From Liopterus haemorrhoidalis (lineage: Eukaryota > Arthropoda > Insecta > Coleoptera > Dytiscidae): 64,000 nt of DNA. The number at the start of each line of letters is the position of its first letter. The stretch's first letter is position 1. The stretch lies in the NCBI GenBank assembly GCA_963971575.1, contig OZ020625.1:29797753-29861752 (forward strand), read 5' to 3'. Positions 43,601 through 54,513 of the stretch are shown one piece after another. The notes below the pieces were generated by a model that was not told the origin of the DNA, ran no database searches, and was given only the letters and a program-made list of their open reading frames with translations. Made by a program: the position numbers and the translations under genes.

Positions 43601-46600
43601 CGAAATGGCGTAAGAGAATTGCTTGATCCTAAAAATATGAAGCACCTTCTATCAAGTAACTTTTCTGATTTTTAAAAAAAATTCAATATTAAAAAAAGCA
43701 GCACGCCACTTACTACGAAAAAGAACGCTTAGGCCCCCCAAAATTGTTATCTCTCTCTAGATTTAAATAAGTTATTAGCGCATCTAGGCCTTAAAACTTT
43801 TTACAGTAGCGTTTTAGAGCAGAGATTACCTAAACAGGCGAAATATGTTAGTTCTTTCCAAACTGACAGCAAAACCTGTAGTGCGGATAGTGCGGATATT
43901 TTTGCGGATGCGGATCGGATGCGGATTTGTTATTTACAAAAGCTGCGGATGCGGATCGGATGCGGATCATGGATGTGCGGATGCGGATCGGATGCGGATA
44001 CAGAAAAGCTTATCCGCGCAGGGCTCTACTTATTTCCTAAGCCAGGGGGAGCAAGTGTGCCTTCTTGCACCCCTCTAGCAACGCCACTGACTATATAACC
44101 TATCTTTTACTAAAGAAAGAATATTTCTAATTATTAATATTTTAGAACAGAATCAAATTGTGGTCCAATTTTGCACAAAACCGAAATAAAACCTACCCAT
44201 GATATGGCTGATGTACTTCTATCTCTTAAACACGCTGTGGTACACCCTGGACAAGGAGGAAATGGCCCTAGTAGCCCAGGATACGTCACCGGATATGGCA
44301 CCCAACAACCACAACTAACATACACAGTACATCCGCATCAGGTAACTATATATCTTAACTAGTTCCGGAAATACAAAAGTTGATTTGTGGAATTAAATTT
44401 CAAGTTTTGGGGGAAAAATTTTACACCATTCAATGCGTCATAAAATTCTCTTTTATTAAAAAAAAGTTTTTTTAAATCGGTTTAGTAATTTCCGAAAAAC
44501 ACTATTTTGAAAATATTTAATTTCAAATTTCTGTTGATATTATTTGAATTTTGAAGATTAATTTATTTATACCAATCAGTACGTTTCAAAATAAATAATT
44601 AAAAAGTTGTAAAAACTCAAAATTTAAAACAATCGTATCTCTAAAATAGAAAGTGACCTTCTTGCTCAATAAATATAATAAAAAATGTATTAAAATTCAT
44701 TTTGTTTATAACAAACAAATCCAAAACAGTAATTTTTTATTTTTCCCTAGATGTTGATGTCACCAACTTCAGGTTACGCTTCTGGTTTCTGTGATCAACT
44801 TCCTGGACAAACCGTTTCTGGTTCTCACCAGGTTCCACCAGGAAGTACGGTCACGGGGACGGCTTCCATGTTTCCAAGTATGTCTGTTAATGTCTCCATG
44901 AATATGACTTACCATCATCCGGCTCCAACAGGGTATATGGACTGCCAAGGGATGCAGTGGACGACTACACCACAGACAAATTCACCAGGTGAGCAATCTC
45001 CTATTATGTTAATAGGGCTGAAACATCTTCTCATTTCTTTTTGCTAAAATTTAAAATTAAATATTACGTCGTCAATCATAAAAATTGTAGAGGACCAATG
45101 TAACTACCTTGTGGTACTCGTGATAAAGGTGATATTTTTAATTTAGATTTGTGACTTATATTAGGTCGACAAGGATGAAATTTGTAGAAAAAAAAGGCAA
45201 AGTTGGTTGATAACTTACAAATATAAGGAATTATTTTATACATCAAAGTATGCACCCATATTGTCTATACACTTTTGCCATTTAAGCGGCAGGTTGTTCA
45301 GGCCGGTGGTATAAAACCCTGGCGGACGAGAATCAATGAATTCCTGGAAGGCCAGTTTTACAGCATTCTCGGAATTAAACTGTTTTCCTATGAAAAAGTT
45401 GTCCAAATTGCGAAAGAAGTGGTAGTGGGGGCTAGGTCTGGTGAGTATGGAGGATGATGAAGAAGTTCCAACTCCAATTCCTGTAGTTTTGCCACATTTG
45501 TGCAGTGTGTGGTCTAGCGTTATCATGCAATAAGATAGGAGTCGATCTGTTGGCCAATGCTGTTTTTCTTTTTTGCATAATTTCGTCCAGTTGGTTGCAG
45601 CATATTTCTGCTGTGATCGATGAGCCAGTTTTTCTTGTTTTGTTTTTAAGTTACCTGTACGAAATTTGGCGAACTAATTTGATATTGTCTGCTGCGTAGT
45701 AACACTAGAGCCAAATGAATTATTAATGTTTCGAGCGGTCTGCGATGCCGTAGTTCCACGTAAGAACTCATACTTCATAATAGTGCGAATTTCCGACCGT
45801 TCCATTATCAACAAAATAAATTAAATTTTTTTTTTTTTTTGATATTTTTTAGAGCATACAATGATTTCTTTAAACAGCGAGATGTGTAACTTTCCAACAA
45901 AAAAAAAACAAAAAATAGAACGGTAAAATATTAAGCCAATGTCAAATAATAAGCTGTTAAAGTTGGCAATATTATTAACTATAAAATTCATCCTTGACGA
46001 CCTGATAGATAATATTTCAGTAATAAAAAGTCAATGAAAAATGTAGAAAAATCACAGAAAATGAACAAAAGATCATAAAAAAATTAACAAAAATCTGAAA
46101 AATAATCATGTAAAAGCCTTTCGCGGACCACTAAAATTTTCCTGAGGACCACCAATGGTCCGCGAGTCCACGGACCACCGGTTGAGATACACTGGTATAG
46201 AGAATATCCAATAAAGATTTATAAAAATTATTTCTATTTTTTTAGGGTATATTCAAAATCAAAATCTGCTATCTCCAACGTATCCTGGGGCTACGTATTC
46301 CTTCACTGCAGACTTTAGGCCTCCCGTTCAAGACATGGGGCCCCTTTTACCTCCAACGGGAAGTAGTTTTAAACCTGTACTAAGTGGAAAAACACAATTC
46401 AGTCCTGTACGAAGTAGAAGAATGGTAGGAGTTGGTTATCCTGGAAAATTAGAAGAGGACGAAGGACGACCTAATTTATGTAGAATATGTGGTGAGTTAC
46501 AGCCTTAAGGCTAAGGTTATTGCCCTTGTGTTAAATGGAAATACATTTTTTTTTAAATTTTACAAGGTCTTAAGGCAGGGGTTGAGAACCTTTCAGTGAC

Positions 46601-49600
46601 AAAGAGCCAAATCTATATTGAAAACAAAAACAATAACATGGAAGAGCCGCTAAAAAATATATGTTATATTTAAGAAAAAAACCTAAAAATTGTTATTAAT
46701 ATATAATGTATAAATAAATTAATATTTACTTATACATTTAGTTTGTGATACCTATTGCACTTGCCAGTATATTACAATATAATAATTTTTTTACTGGGAC
46801 GATTGCTACTTGCGTGTTCGATAAGACTTCAATATTTGATAAATATTCAGTAATCTTTAACTTAAGGCAGCACTCAAGTTTCAGGTCACTAAGATTACTT
46901 CTTAACTGAATATTAATTTCATATGTGAAAAGACTTGTTCACAGTAATGTGTGGATCCGAAAATTGTCATTAGTCCAAAAGCATAATTTTTTAAATGATT
47001 CTGGAAGACGATTCCAAGCTTCGAAAACAACTTTATCTACATCTTGAAGATTGCGAATTTCGGTCCACTTATGCTGGATAAAATGAACTATTCTTTTTCT
47101 AAACTTTCCAGTTCAGAATTAAGTTTTAAGAATATATTATTCCATAAATCTTTGGATTTCAAATCCAATAATTGTTCAAATTGTACCTGATTAATCAATG
47201 GGAATGGTGATAAATGTAATTGCTGCATATCTGCTTCAATTGGTTTTGTCAAAGGAGCTAGTGTAGCTTTATATTTTCTAAACTCTTTAAATCTTTCTCC
47301 AAAAGCTTCTTGTTAACAATAGTTTGTGCAAAAAATTGCATTAATAACGTTGTTATTGTCGTTATGTTTTTGAAAATTAATAAAATGTAAAAATGTTTCT
47401 GCACGTATATCATTCATCAGAAATTACTTCTTCTAAAATGGAATATGCAGCAACTCGGGAAATTACCGGGCGTGAATTGCACCGTAAAACATCCTGAACA
47501 ATACAAAACCTGTATAGTACAGGCAGAAAGTTGAAAATTAAAAAATAAATTATATTAAAATAAAAACCAACCAATTTTCAAAGAACCACAATATATTCTA
47601 AAAGTGCCGCAGGTTGCCGACCTCTGTCTTAAGGCAATACACCGCTGTAAAAGTTAACATAACTTGTATAGAACAGCCGCATTAATTTAGATTTTTTAGG
47701 TAAGACCTACGCGCGACCTTCAACGTTAAAGACCCATTTAAGGACCCATTCTGGTGAGAAACCTTACAGGTGTTTGGACTGCAATAAGAGTTTCAGCCAA
47801 GCTGCTAATCTGACGGCCCATGTCCGAACCCATAGTGGGGAGAAACCCTTCAGATGTCCAATTTGCGACAGAAGATTTAGCCAAAGTAGTAGTGTTACCA
47901 CACATATGCGCACACACAGTGGCGAGAGACCTTACAGGTAACTATAATAATAATATTTTATTGAGCCTGTTGAGTTGGCATGCAAAAAAAAAAATACTGT
48001 GCAATCTTCAATAATTCGGTGAACAAATGAGATTCGACGTCTTAAAAAAACTAAGCCAAAGTTGATTTATTAAAATTATTACTGATGCTATCAATCATAA
48101 GAAAAATGACACACCTAGAACTGACGAAGTGAGATATGTCTCTATGCCCTATTATAAAGGAGTATCTGAGAAAATTGGTAAGATACTAAAGAAGCATAAT
48201 ATCCAAGTAGCCTTCAAATCGAGTTCGACTTTAAGATCTATCCTATCATGTACAAAACCCAAATCTGTCCTAAACAAAAACTGTGTCTACTCTATTCCCT
48301 GCCAGTGCGGGAAACAATATATTGGCGAGACTTGCAGACCTCTACATGTTAGGGTAAACGAGCATAAGAAGAAAGTTCAACAGGGCGAAATTTACAGTTC
48401 CAAACTGGCTGAACATGCTTGGGAAAATGAACACCATTTCCAATGGAAAGATGCTAAACCTTTAATGTATGAGGAAAACAAGTTCAAGAGAAAATTGAAA
48501 GAGTCTGCTTTGATCGAAAACTCTGGAGATGTTGTCAGCCAAGCCAGCATAGAATTTCCTCAACTCTGGCTTTCCATTATTCAAAACAATCCTCTTAATC
48601 CTCAAGTCACTAATCCAGTAACAAACAACTCATTACCACACAATAATGTGACAAACAACCTTAATCCGATCGTTAATCCTCCGCAGGTAGTCGCGTCCCT
48701 ACCCATACCTGATCCCAACCACCCAACCAATAGCAACGCACCTATAACCTGCTCCCACTCTTACAATACTAGGTATAAAAACTCAAAGAAAACTGAAATT
48801 TTTATCACTTCTCGTGATCGCTGAAGACGGAAACAGATTGTTGAGCAGTTTCCGAAACGTCCGAATTTTTTATATTACTCTTGAAGTATTATATCTTTTT
48901 GATACTAATACTCATTATATTGTACTATTCTAGCCTAGTACTATCAGCAATGGCAAACGTCCAAAATAAAGGTGTCTGCAAACAGTAATCTGATAAATTC
49001 TATCCGATTGAATTTCGTGACGTCATTTATTTATCGGATACGTATCGGATTGAGGTTTGCGAAAACGGCTATTGAGTGGATGAGGAACAAATACCGTTCT
49101 GAGAGAGGGTTTTCAAAAAACTGTTTAATCTAAACGGTGGCCAAATTAAATTTTTATTTAATTGGTTTCAAAAATTTTAAAACCCGGACGGTATAGAAAA
49201 CCCCTCCCGGATAGAGATGGGAATTTCGGCTCAGTTTGCGGAACCGGATCAGTGGAGGTCGTTCAGTTTGTTGAGCCGGTTCATTGATCCGGCTCAGTGA
49301 TCCGGTTAAGTAAACATGTCTCCGAAACACAGGACGGTCGTTAGTTCGTAGGTAGAAAGTCGCTTAGAGCCGGTTCTTGCAATATATAAACTGTAAATAT
49401 GATCCCGAGACACAGGTCGGTCGGTTGTTCGGTCGTAGGTAGAACGTCGTTTACAGCCGGCTCTTGCTTAGAGCCGATTCTTGCAATATATGAACTGTAA
49501 ACATGATCCCGAGACGCAGGTCGGTCGGTCGTTCGGTCGTAGGTAGAACGTCGCTTAGAGCCGACTCTTGTTTAGAGCCGGTTCTTGTAAACATGATCCC

Positions 49601-50623
49601 GAGACACAGGTCGGTCGGTCGTTCGGTTGTAGGTAGAACGTCGCTTAGAGCCGACTCTTGCTCAGAGCCGGTTCTTGTAAACATGATCCCGAGACACAGG
49701 TCGGTCGGTCGTTCGGTAGAACGTCGCTTAGAGCTTAGAGGTAGAACGTCGCTTAGAGCCGACTCTTGCTTAGAGCCGGTTCTTTTAAACATGATCCCGA
49801 GACACAGGTCAGTCAGTTGCCGGTCGTTCGGTCGTAGGTAGAACGTCGCTTAGCCCCGACTCTTATCTAACATTTTTGAAACAAGCAATTCACTTTATGT
49901 AGCTACTGTATTTTAAACCAGATGTGTTAAGTTTATGGCGATGTTTATTGCCCTTATAAATCGGACATCTGGGATTTGGGCAATATTTTTAATATTTTTA
50001 TATAGTATGGTTGTAAGAAAATACAGACTAACCCTATTAGTTTCAAATAAACTGCCCTACAAATTGATGACAAAATACACTTTATGATAATACATTACAA
50101 GCCGAGTTCTCGCGAAGTTCAACATGACATCGATCCAGATCCGGATCACTCCGGTCACTGCTCACAATCGCCCGACCAATCGTATCCTTGAAACTTGAAA
50201 CTATACAGCGAGCCGTGAGCCGGCTCATTTCAATTTGGTGAACCGTGTCACTTCGGTCAGTGTACTGAGTCGGCTCAGTGAGCCGGTTCGTTCATGAACG
50301 ACCCATCTCTACTCCCGGACACTCCCGGACGCCCACCAAACTAGGACAAATCCGGGGAAACCCAGACGGGTGGCGTACTAAATATATCAAGTTGATATCA
50401 TTCTCGTAAACAACAAAGGGATGATACTAATACTAAGTTATTTTTCAGGTGTCGAATGTGCAAAAAAGCCTTCTCAGATTCTTCAACATTAACCAAACAT
50501 CTTCGAATCCACAGCGGAGAGAAACCCTATCAGTGTAAATTATGCTTATTACGATTTTCTCAATCTGGAAATTTGAATAGGCACATGCGAGTCCATGGAA
50601 CGGGGAATACAATGCTTGTCTGA
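40571..50623 (+). CDS. gl: glass, five-C2H2-finger transcription factor, seven coding exons
   Basis: Joining 40571-40664, 42716-42881, 44146-44341, 44751-44988, 46246-46491, 47700-47937 and 50449-50623 gives a 450-aa frame with all phases consistent. N-terminal [10 protein letters not shown], then [55 protein letters not shown] and [10 protein letters not shown] blocks match known Glass order. Five tandem C2H2 fingers occupy about residues 310-442 at 28-residue spacing, with a short tail GTGNTMLV. Known role: Glass is the nuclear DNA-binding factor required for photoreceptor differentiation in Drosophila; fingers 4-5 carry most of the sequence specificity there. The protein is shorter than the fly one. 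The tail and exon 1 start are the least certain parts. Confidence 0.96.
41004..41375. mobile_element. MITE, 372 bp, TA target duplication (glass intron 1)
   Basis: Ends cccagcaaacatt and aatgtttgctggg, bordered by TA on both sides. Interior contains repeated 'gccagta' words and no coding frame. Confidence 0.8.
41911..42513 (+). mobile_element. Family Y copy 3 fused to a family Z 3' end
   Basis: Starts within the (GTCY)n tract, so the 5' end is missing. It runs through the Y middle to the Y 3' end (ggcggtcggtcctgtggtgg ... ctgattttttt, to about 42428), then an AT-rich joint, then the Z 3' terminus (gggagggcaagtctagcgga ... cgccactg) ending near 42513. Glass intron 1. Confidence 0.75.
42716..42881 (+). 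CDS. gl: glass coding exon 2
   Basis: Acceptor tgttttttag, donor tacaa|gtaagt, phase 2. Encodes [12 protein letters not shown] and the conserved acidic/aromatic block [15 protein letters not shown]. Confidence 0.92.
42966..44038. mobile_element. hAT element with perfect 8-bp target duplication (glass intron 2)
   Basis: Ends TAGAGCCCTGC and GCAGGGCTCTA, flanked by CTTATTTC at 42958-42965 and 44039-44046. Both subterminal regions are dense in 'gcggatgcggat' words. No intact transposase recognised. Confidence 0.9.
44146..44341 (+). CDS. gl: glass coding exon 3
   Basis: Acceptor tattttag, donor catcag|gtaact, phase 0. Encodes [16 protein letters not shown], ending at YTVHPHQ. Confidence 0.93.
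44751..44988 (+). CDS. gl: glass coding exon 4
   Basis: Acceptor tttccctag, donor caccag|gtgagc, phase 1. Begins [13 protein letters not shown] and includes [17 protein letters not shown] and [12 protein letters not shown]. Confidence 0.93.
45161..46005 (-). mobile_element. Mariner element, internally deleted (glass intron 4)
   Basis: Ends ttaggtcgacaaggatgaaa and the complement, with TA on both sides. It carries the remnant transposase 45236-45805. The same terminal repeat forms the MITE at 5773-8311. Confidence 0.85.
45236..45805 (-). pseudogene. Mariner transposase, deleted and stop-containing
   Basis: Minus strand starts [20 protein letters not shown], then [10 protein letters not shown] and a stop. 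After an internal deletion it continues [14 protein letters not shown] (second Asp region, HDNA-like, frame-shifted), then [20 protein letters not shown] and [18 protein letters not shown]. Inactive. Confidence 0.75.
46115..46194 (-). mobile_element. hAT-like terminal fragment (glass intron 4)
   Basis: On the minus strand begins cagtgtatctcaaccggtgg, followed by 'tccgtggactcgcggacca'. Similar terminus at 2145. The other end was not found. Confidence 0.45.
46246..46491 (+). CDS. gl: glass coding exon 5 (start of zinc finger 1)
   Basis: Acceptor tttttttag, donor atgtg|gtgagt, phase 1. Encodes [17 protein letters not shown] and ends in the first finger's C-x2-C (NLCRIC). Confidence 0.93.
46576..47626 (-). 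mobile_element. hAT element with perfect 8-bp target duplication (glass intron 5)
   Basis: Ends caggggttgagaacc and gttgccgacctctg, flanked by TCTTAAGG at 46568-46575 and 47627-47634. The minus strand holds the same decayed transposase as 37317-37848. It lies 73 bp upstream of the exon 6 acceptor. Confidence 0.9.
47700..47937 (+). CDS. gl: glass coding exon 6 (fingers 1-3)
   Basis: Acceptor gattttttag, donor cttacag|gtaact, phase 2. Encodes [36 protein letters not shown] and [20 protein letters not shown] with SGEKP-type linkers. Confidence 0.96.
48129..48824 (+). CDS. Penelope-like element C-terminal region with GIY-YIG endonuclease
   Basis: Open frame of 231 aa in glass intron 6. [20 protein letters not shown] and [20 protein letters not shown] precede the GIY-YIG core [19 protein letters not shown] and the H/E-containing [16 protein letters not shown] and [10 protein letters not shown] segments. 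The reverse transcriptase is missing, so the copy is 5'-truncated. Penelope-like elements are the known carriers of a GIY-YIG domain in this arrangement. The frame could start upstream of the first Met. Confidence 0.88.
   Translation: MRYVSMPYYKGVSEKIGKILKKHNIQVAFKSSSTLRSILSCTKPKSVLNKNCVYSIPCQCGKQYIGETCRPLHVRVNEHKKKVQQGEIYSSKLAEHAWENEHHFQWKDAKPLMYEENKFKRKLKESALIENSGDVVSQASIEFPQLWLSIIQNNPLNPQVTNPVTNNSLPHNNVTNNLNPIVNPPQVVASLPIPDPNHPTNSNAPITCSHSYNTRYKNSKKTEIFITSRDR
48821..48861 (+). other. Hammerhead-ribozyme-like core at the Penelope-like 3' end
   Basis: CTGAAGA, stem cggaaac/gtttccg with a 13-nt loop, GAAAC, then GTC. This fits the hammerhead core CUGANGA, stem II, GAAA. The core overlaps the stop codon. 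Hammerhead motifs are known in Penelope-like elements. Stems I and III were not identified. Confidence 0.6.
49212..50311. mobile_element. Non-autonomous hAT with internal tandem repeats (glass intron 6)
   Basis: Ends TAGAGATGGG and CCCATCTCTA, flanked by CTCCCGGA at 49204-49211 and 50312-50319. Interior: a tandem array (49330-49870) and a right part shared with 17735-18143. It ends 137 bp before the exon 7 acceptor. Confidence 0.92.
49330..49870. repeat. 90-108-bp tandem repeat inside hAT, five units
   Basis: gatcccgagacacaggtcgg recurs at about 49401, 49505, 49595, 49685 and 49793, each followed by 'tagaacgtcgctta' and 'gagccgactcttg'. Reading frames through it on both strands are artefacts of the repeat. 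Confidence 0.9.
50449..50623 (+). CDS. gl: glass terminal exon 7 (fingers 4-5)
   Basis: Acceptor tatttttcag, stop TGA at 50621. Encodes [20 protein letters not shown] and [20 protein letters not shown], then an eight-residue tail. A canonical AATAAA lies about 80 bp downstream at 50701. Confidence 0.96.
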
Positions 50624-50943
50624 CATAGACCCCATTTAGGCCCTTATTGTACAATTTAAAATTAGCAAATACAGCCCTGGAATATCATAACAGTATCTAC
50701 AATAAACATAGCATAAGAATGACATAAATATAGACATAGACATAACATAAGCCTGACATAAGATATAAGAAAAATAACACAGATTCAGTGGTACAATATG
50801 TTCTTCTCACAACCAAGGAAAACTAATAGGGGAAACTTTCTAAGCGCCCTGACATCTGGTGGCAATTTGTGGAAGATACGAAAGTGACATTGTTTTGTTT
50901 TGTTCAATGGAGAAATACTTGTTTTTTTGTTGTTTGTGTTTTA
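50624..50943 (+). other. glass 3' UTR and flank
   Basis: AATAAA at 50701-50706 is a likely polyadenylation signal. Downstream are 'gacata' repeats (50700-50760). Confidence 0.55.
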
Positions 50944-51350
50944 CAGTCTGTTCCAAACGGTTAGGCAGAACTAGATTTTGCAATCTAGTTACTTTCATCG
51001 TTTAAATCGTGCTTTTCGACCGTTTTGTTTAAGCTTTGTGAATCATACTTACAATAAACATTTTTTGATTAAGGTTAATATCATTTTAAATTGTCATTTT
51101 CTTTATATTTTGATTTTTTGTGTCATTCTTAATACAAATTTCCCATTTATTATTTTTTTTGTCATTAAAATATATAAAAAATAATAATTTAATTTTGACA
51201 TGTCATTCGTTTCCATGGTTTCATTGTTGGAATTTTAAATTGTGACATTCCAACGTGAAAAATGAAATAACCCAAGCCAGGTCCCTTCTCGTGACAACCT
51301 AAAAGAACGAAATTCCCATTTAGTTCCGCCTAATCGTTTGGAACAGACTG
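50944..51350. mobile_element. MITE Q2, 407 bp, TA target duplication
   Basis: cagtctgttccaaacggtta and complement, TA at 50942-50943 and 51351-51352. Inverted relative to Q1 in its interior. Confidence 0.9.
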
Positions 51351-51364
51351 TATTTTTGTGAATC

Positions 51365-51640
51365 ATGGAAAAAAACAATCAATTTTGTTGTGTGCCGCAA
51401 TGTAAATCGTAAATAAGGAAGAATCCTTCTTAAACATTCCATAATTTACCTAAATCGAAAAAAATATCAATTGAAACGACTTTTGGAGGCAAAGAGAAAA
51501 TGGATCGTAGGTTTTTATGGACCCAAAAACTAAAAATGGGCAAAAATCCAAGCCCATGCATGCATGTTTGCTCGTTGCATTTTATGGAAAGTGATTTTTT
51601 ACGTCCAAGAAAAGACTAAAAAAAAGAATTTATCCCATCC
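51365..51640 (+). pseudogene. THAP-domain fragment (P-element-like)
   Basis: MEKNNQFCCVPQCKS then a stop, FHNLPKSKK in a shifted stretch, a frame change, then CMHVCSLHFMESDFLRP. Cys-x-x-x-Cys and Cys-x-x-His with FxxSDFL-like ending outline a THAP zinc domain. Stops rule out function. It could be from a P-like transposon or a host THAP gene. Confidence 0.55.
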
Positions 51641-51775
51641 AAAATTTGCCTAAATTATCAGTTGATATATTAAAAGGCCCTTCTACTTTTTCAGGCAGAG
51701 ATATTAATTTTTACTAATATATTTACCATATTTTTGTTGCTATTATATTGACAAACAGTAAAAAAAAAAAAAACA

Positions 51776-51875
51776 TTTCGAGATTTCGATGGATCTCCAC
51801 GAATTGAGGTCCCTACATAACGTTTTGACTATTTTTAGCATGATGTCTGTCTGTTTGTCTGCCTGTCTGTCTGCC

Positions 51876-51919
<44 letters not shown>

Positions 51920-52286
51920 AGTCTGTCGGTCTGTTTATACGTGCAGACCAAATTCGGCTAAAAGGATTTTTATGAAACTTCATATTTAAGCTTTTGACAT
52001 CAATGGCACGAGTTGATCAACTTTTGGTAAAAATCGGTTCACTAGAAATGGGAGTTTACTCGTGTCGATTTTAAGATTTTTGCGAATATTTAGCAACAGA
52101 GAATATTACGAAAAAATGTATTTAACAAAAGTTACTATAAAAGCAATAACTAATAACGTTTATTTGAGACAGTTTTTGATAAAACGAAAAATTTATGAAA
52201 CATTTCTATCTATTTCTCAATATTTTCTAACAAAGATATTATTTATCATGACTATGGAAACGTTACATATAAGTATGAAAAAATTA
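51776..52286 (+). mobile_element. Helentron-like family Y, copy 4 (both ends truncated)
   Basis: Starts inside the Y 5' region (tttcgagatttcgatggatc), with (GTCT)n at 51844-51931, the Y middle block, and stops at 'aagtatgaaaaaatt' before the 3' hairpin. Confidence 0.8.
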
Positions 52287-52676
52287 TGATCTGTGTTTAT
52301 ATTTGTGTCAATTGTTATGTTATGTTGGCTGTAAGATAATTTCTGTCTGAATTCAGACAATGAATTAATATTTTTTATTATAAATTTCTTTTTAACGAAG
52401 TGTATTGCAACGAAAATTCGAACGAAAATATTCGAACCAAAGATAAGTTTATTTTATATTATGTAAAATAAATTTAGAATGATATGTATTATTATATCTA
52501 GTCATTTTAAAACAACGATCTCTTAAGGGACACCCTGTACATTTTATGTATTATTTTTTATGGTAATATATGTATATAAATGATTAACGTGTTTAAACAA
52601 TCTCCCTATCTCATTAGTTTTGCAATATTTGTAATTTATCTAACTGCGTTTTATTGCACATAGACAAAATAATTAT
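52287..52676. other. Intergenic AT-rich, no gene recognised
   Basis: No feature supported. Confidence 0.3.
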
Positions 52677-52956
52677 AAGGCGTTTTCGCAAACCCTATCC
52701 GATACATATATGACGTCATTGATTTAATCTGATAGCTACGAACCTGTTCGCAAACTTTTTCTTTGATCAGATATAAAACTATCTATGTTCGCAAACCTAC
52801 AATAACTATCTGATAAACGCGATCGGATTGCAATATTTCAATTCTACAAAATAGTACGATTCATTTCGGATTAAATAATCTAAAAAATTATTTGGTGTGT
52901 ATGTCATTTTAGGTTTTTGACTTTAATCTAAAAAATTGGTTTGCGAAAACGGCTAT
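52677..52956. mobile_element. Small MITE with gttttcgcaaac ends
   Basis: aaggcgttttcgcaaaccc at the left and ggtttgcgaaaacggcta at the right are inverted. 'gttcgcaaac' words recur inside. Related sequence near 48970-49076 in glass intron 6. Confidence 0.65.
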
Positions 52957-53249
52957 AGTCAGGCAAAACAATCGAATTATATAATGTTAATTTTGCCCAC
53001 GTTGTTAAATTGACACTAACTCTGTTCAAGAAATTAACTTTTTTTGCAATTTTTTTAGTTATATATTCTACATATTTTTTAAAATTTAGTTCTTCATCAA
53101 TTTTAACTCCTAAATATTTTATTTCAGATACATAATCTATATCGTATTCATTTACTGCTATTTTGAGATTTCTTTCTGTAAATTTTACTTTATTTGCCTT
53201 AGATGTTATGTACATTGATTTGGTTTTAGCGTAGTTTAGCTTCAATTTA

Positions 53250-54513
53250 CCAGGTCTACAAGTGTGAAATGCGGTTTTTTTTTTAAATAAAACACATTTA
53301 AATAAACTCAAAAGAACAGTAAAAGTTTATTTATTCAAAGTATGCTCCATTAGAAGTTATACATTTTCCCATCTTTCAGGCAATTTGTGAATACCTCGCC
53401 AGTAGAACTCTTCCCCTTTCCCCGCAAACCATTCATCTAGCCATTCTTTCACATTTTCATATGAACAAAAGTGCTGCTCGGCAAGTGCGTGACCCATCGA
53501 TGCGAACAAGTGGTAATCTGAAGGGGCCAAGTCTGTTGAGTAAGCGGCATGGGGTAGCACTTCCCAGTTGAGTGCCTCCAATGTGTTGCAAACTGCTTTT
53601 GCCTTATGTGATGGAGCGTTATCGTGAAGAAAGATACCTTGTGCTGTCTTCTTTCGTATTCTGGTCGTTTTATGAGCAGCGAATGGTTCAATTCGATCAG
53701 TTGTTGTTGGTAGCGTTGGGTATTAACTGTTTCACCAGGTTTTAACAATTCATCATAGACCACACCCTTTTGGTCCCACCAAGTACAGAGCATTGTCTTT
53801 TTGCCAAAGCGATGCGGCCTTGCAGTTGATGTGGATGGTGAGCCTGGGTTCACCCATGATTTTTTGCGTTTGGGATTTTCAAAATAAATCCATTTTTCAT
53901 CGCCAGTAATGATACGATGCAAAAAATACTTTCTTTTGTATCGTGCAAGCAAAATTTCGCAAGTGTTTTTGCGTTTTCCCGACTTTCCATCTGCCGACTT
54001 TCTGGATCTTACCCATCTCTCGTAGGCGATTGGAAACAGCTTGTTGACTAACGCCTAACTGCTCTGCTAGTTGTTTTTGTAATTGACTATCGTCTTCCTG
54101 TAGCAATGTTTCCAATTTTGTATCTTCATATTTTTTTGGAGGTTTTCCATGTTCTTTGTCTGTAAGATCAAAGTCACCACTTTTGAAACGCCGAAACCAT
54201 CGTTCACACATATCTTGCGATGGAGCATATTCACCATAAGCTTCTCGAAGCAGTCGGTATGATTCAGCAGCAGTTTTTTTCAAATGAAAACAAAACAGTA
54301 GTACTGTCCGCGAATGCTCTTTATTTGGCACAAAATTTGACATTTTTAACACAGTAAAACAAAACTATATGATCACTTTTCAAATTATAACCTATACGTA
54401 TTTGACACTTAATGATAACTTAACAAAACGCCATTTGTGTTGAAACTTTGAACAATACACACTGTTTGCGCGGCAAGTTTAAAAAAAATCCGCATTTCAT
54501 ATTTGTAGACCTG
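53250..54513 (-). mobile_element. Mariner element, 1264 bp, TA target duplication
   Basis: Ends ccaggtctacaagtgtgaaa and the near complement (tttcatatttgtagacctgg), with TA at 53248-53249 and 54514-54515. Contains a nearly full-length transposase with frameshifts. Confidence 0.92.
53357..54352 (-). pseudogene. Mariner transposase with frameshifts
   Basis: MSNFVPNKEHSRTVLLFCFH and PSQDMCERWFRRFKSGDFDL (paired-type DNA binding) lead to QKQLAEQLGVSQQAVSNRLR. A frameshift near 53930 leads into HRIITGDEKWIYFENPKRKK (first Asp). A second near 53590 leads into WEVLPHAAYSTDLAPSDYHL (third Asp) and FYWRGIHKLPERWENV. A normal mariner is about 345 aa; this would be close to full length if the frame were intact. 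Relatively young, but inactive. Confidence 0.88.

Noticed and set aside
49451..49841. Repetitive open frames on both strands (about 112 aa each)
   Set aside because: They come from tandem units whose length happens to preserve frame; the region lies within a hAT with an exact target duplication.
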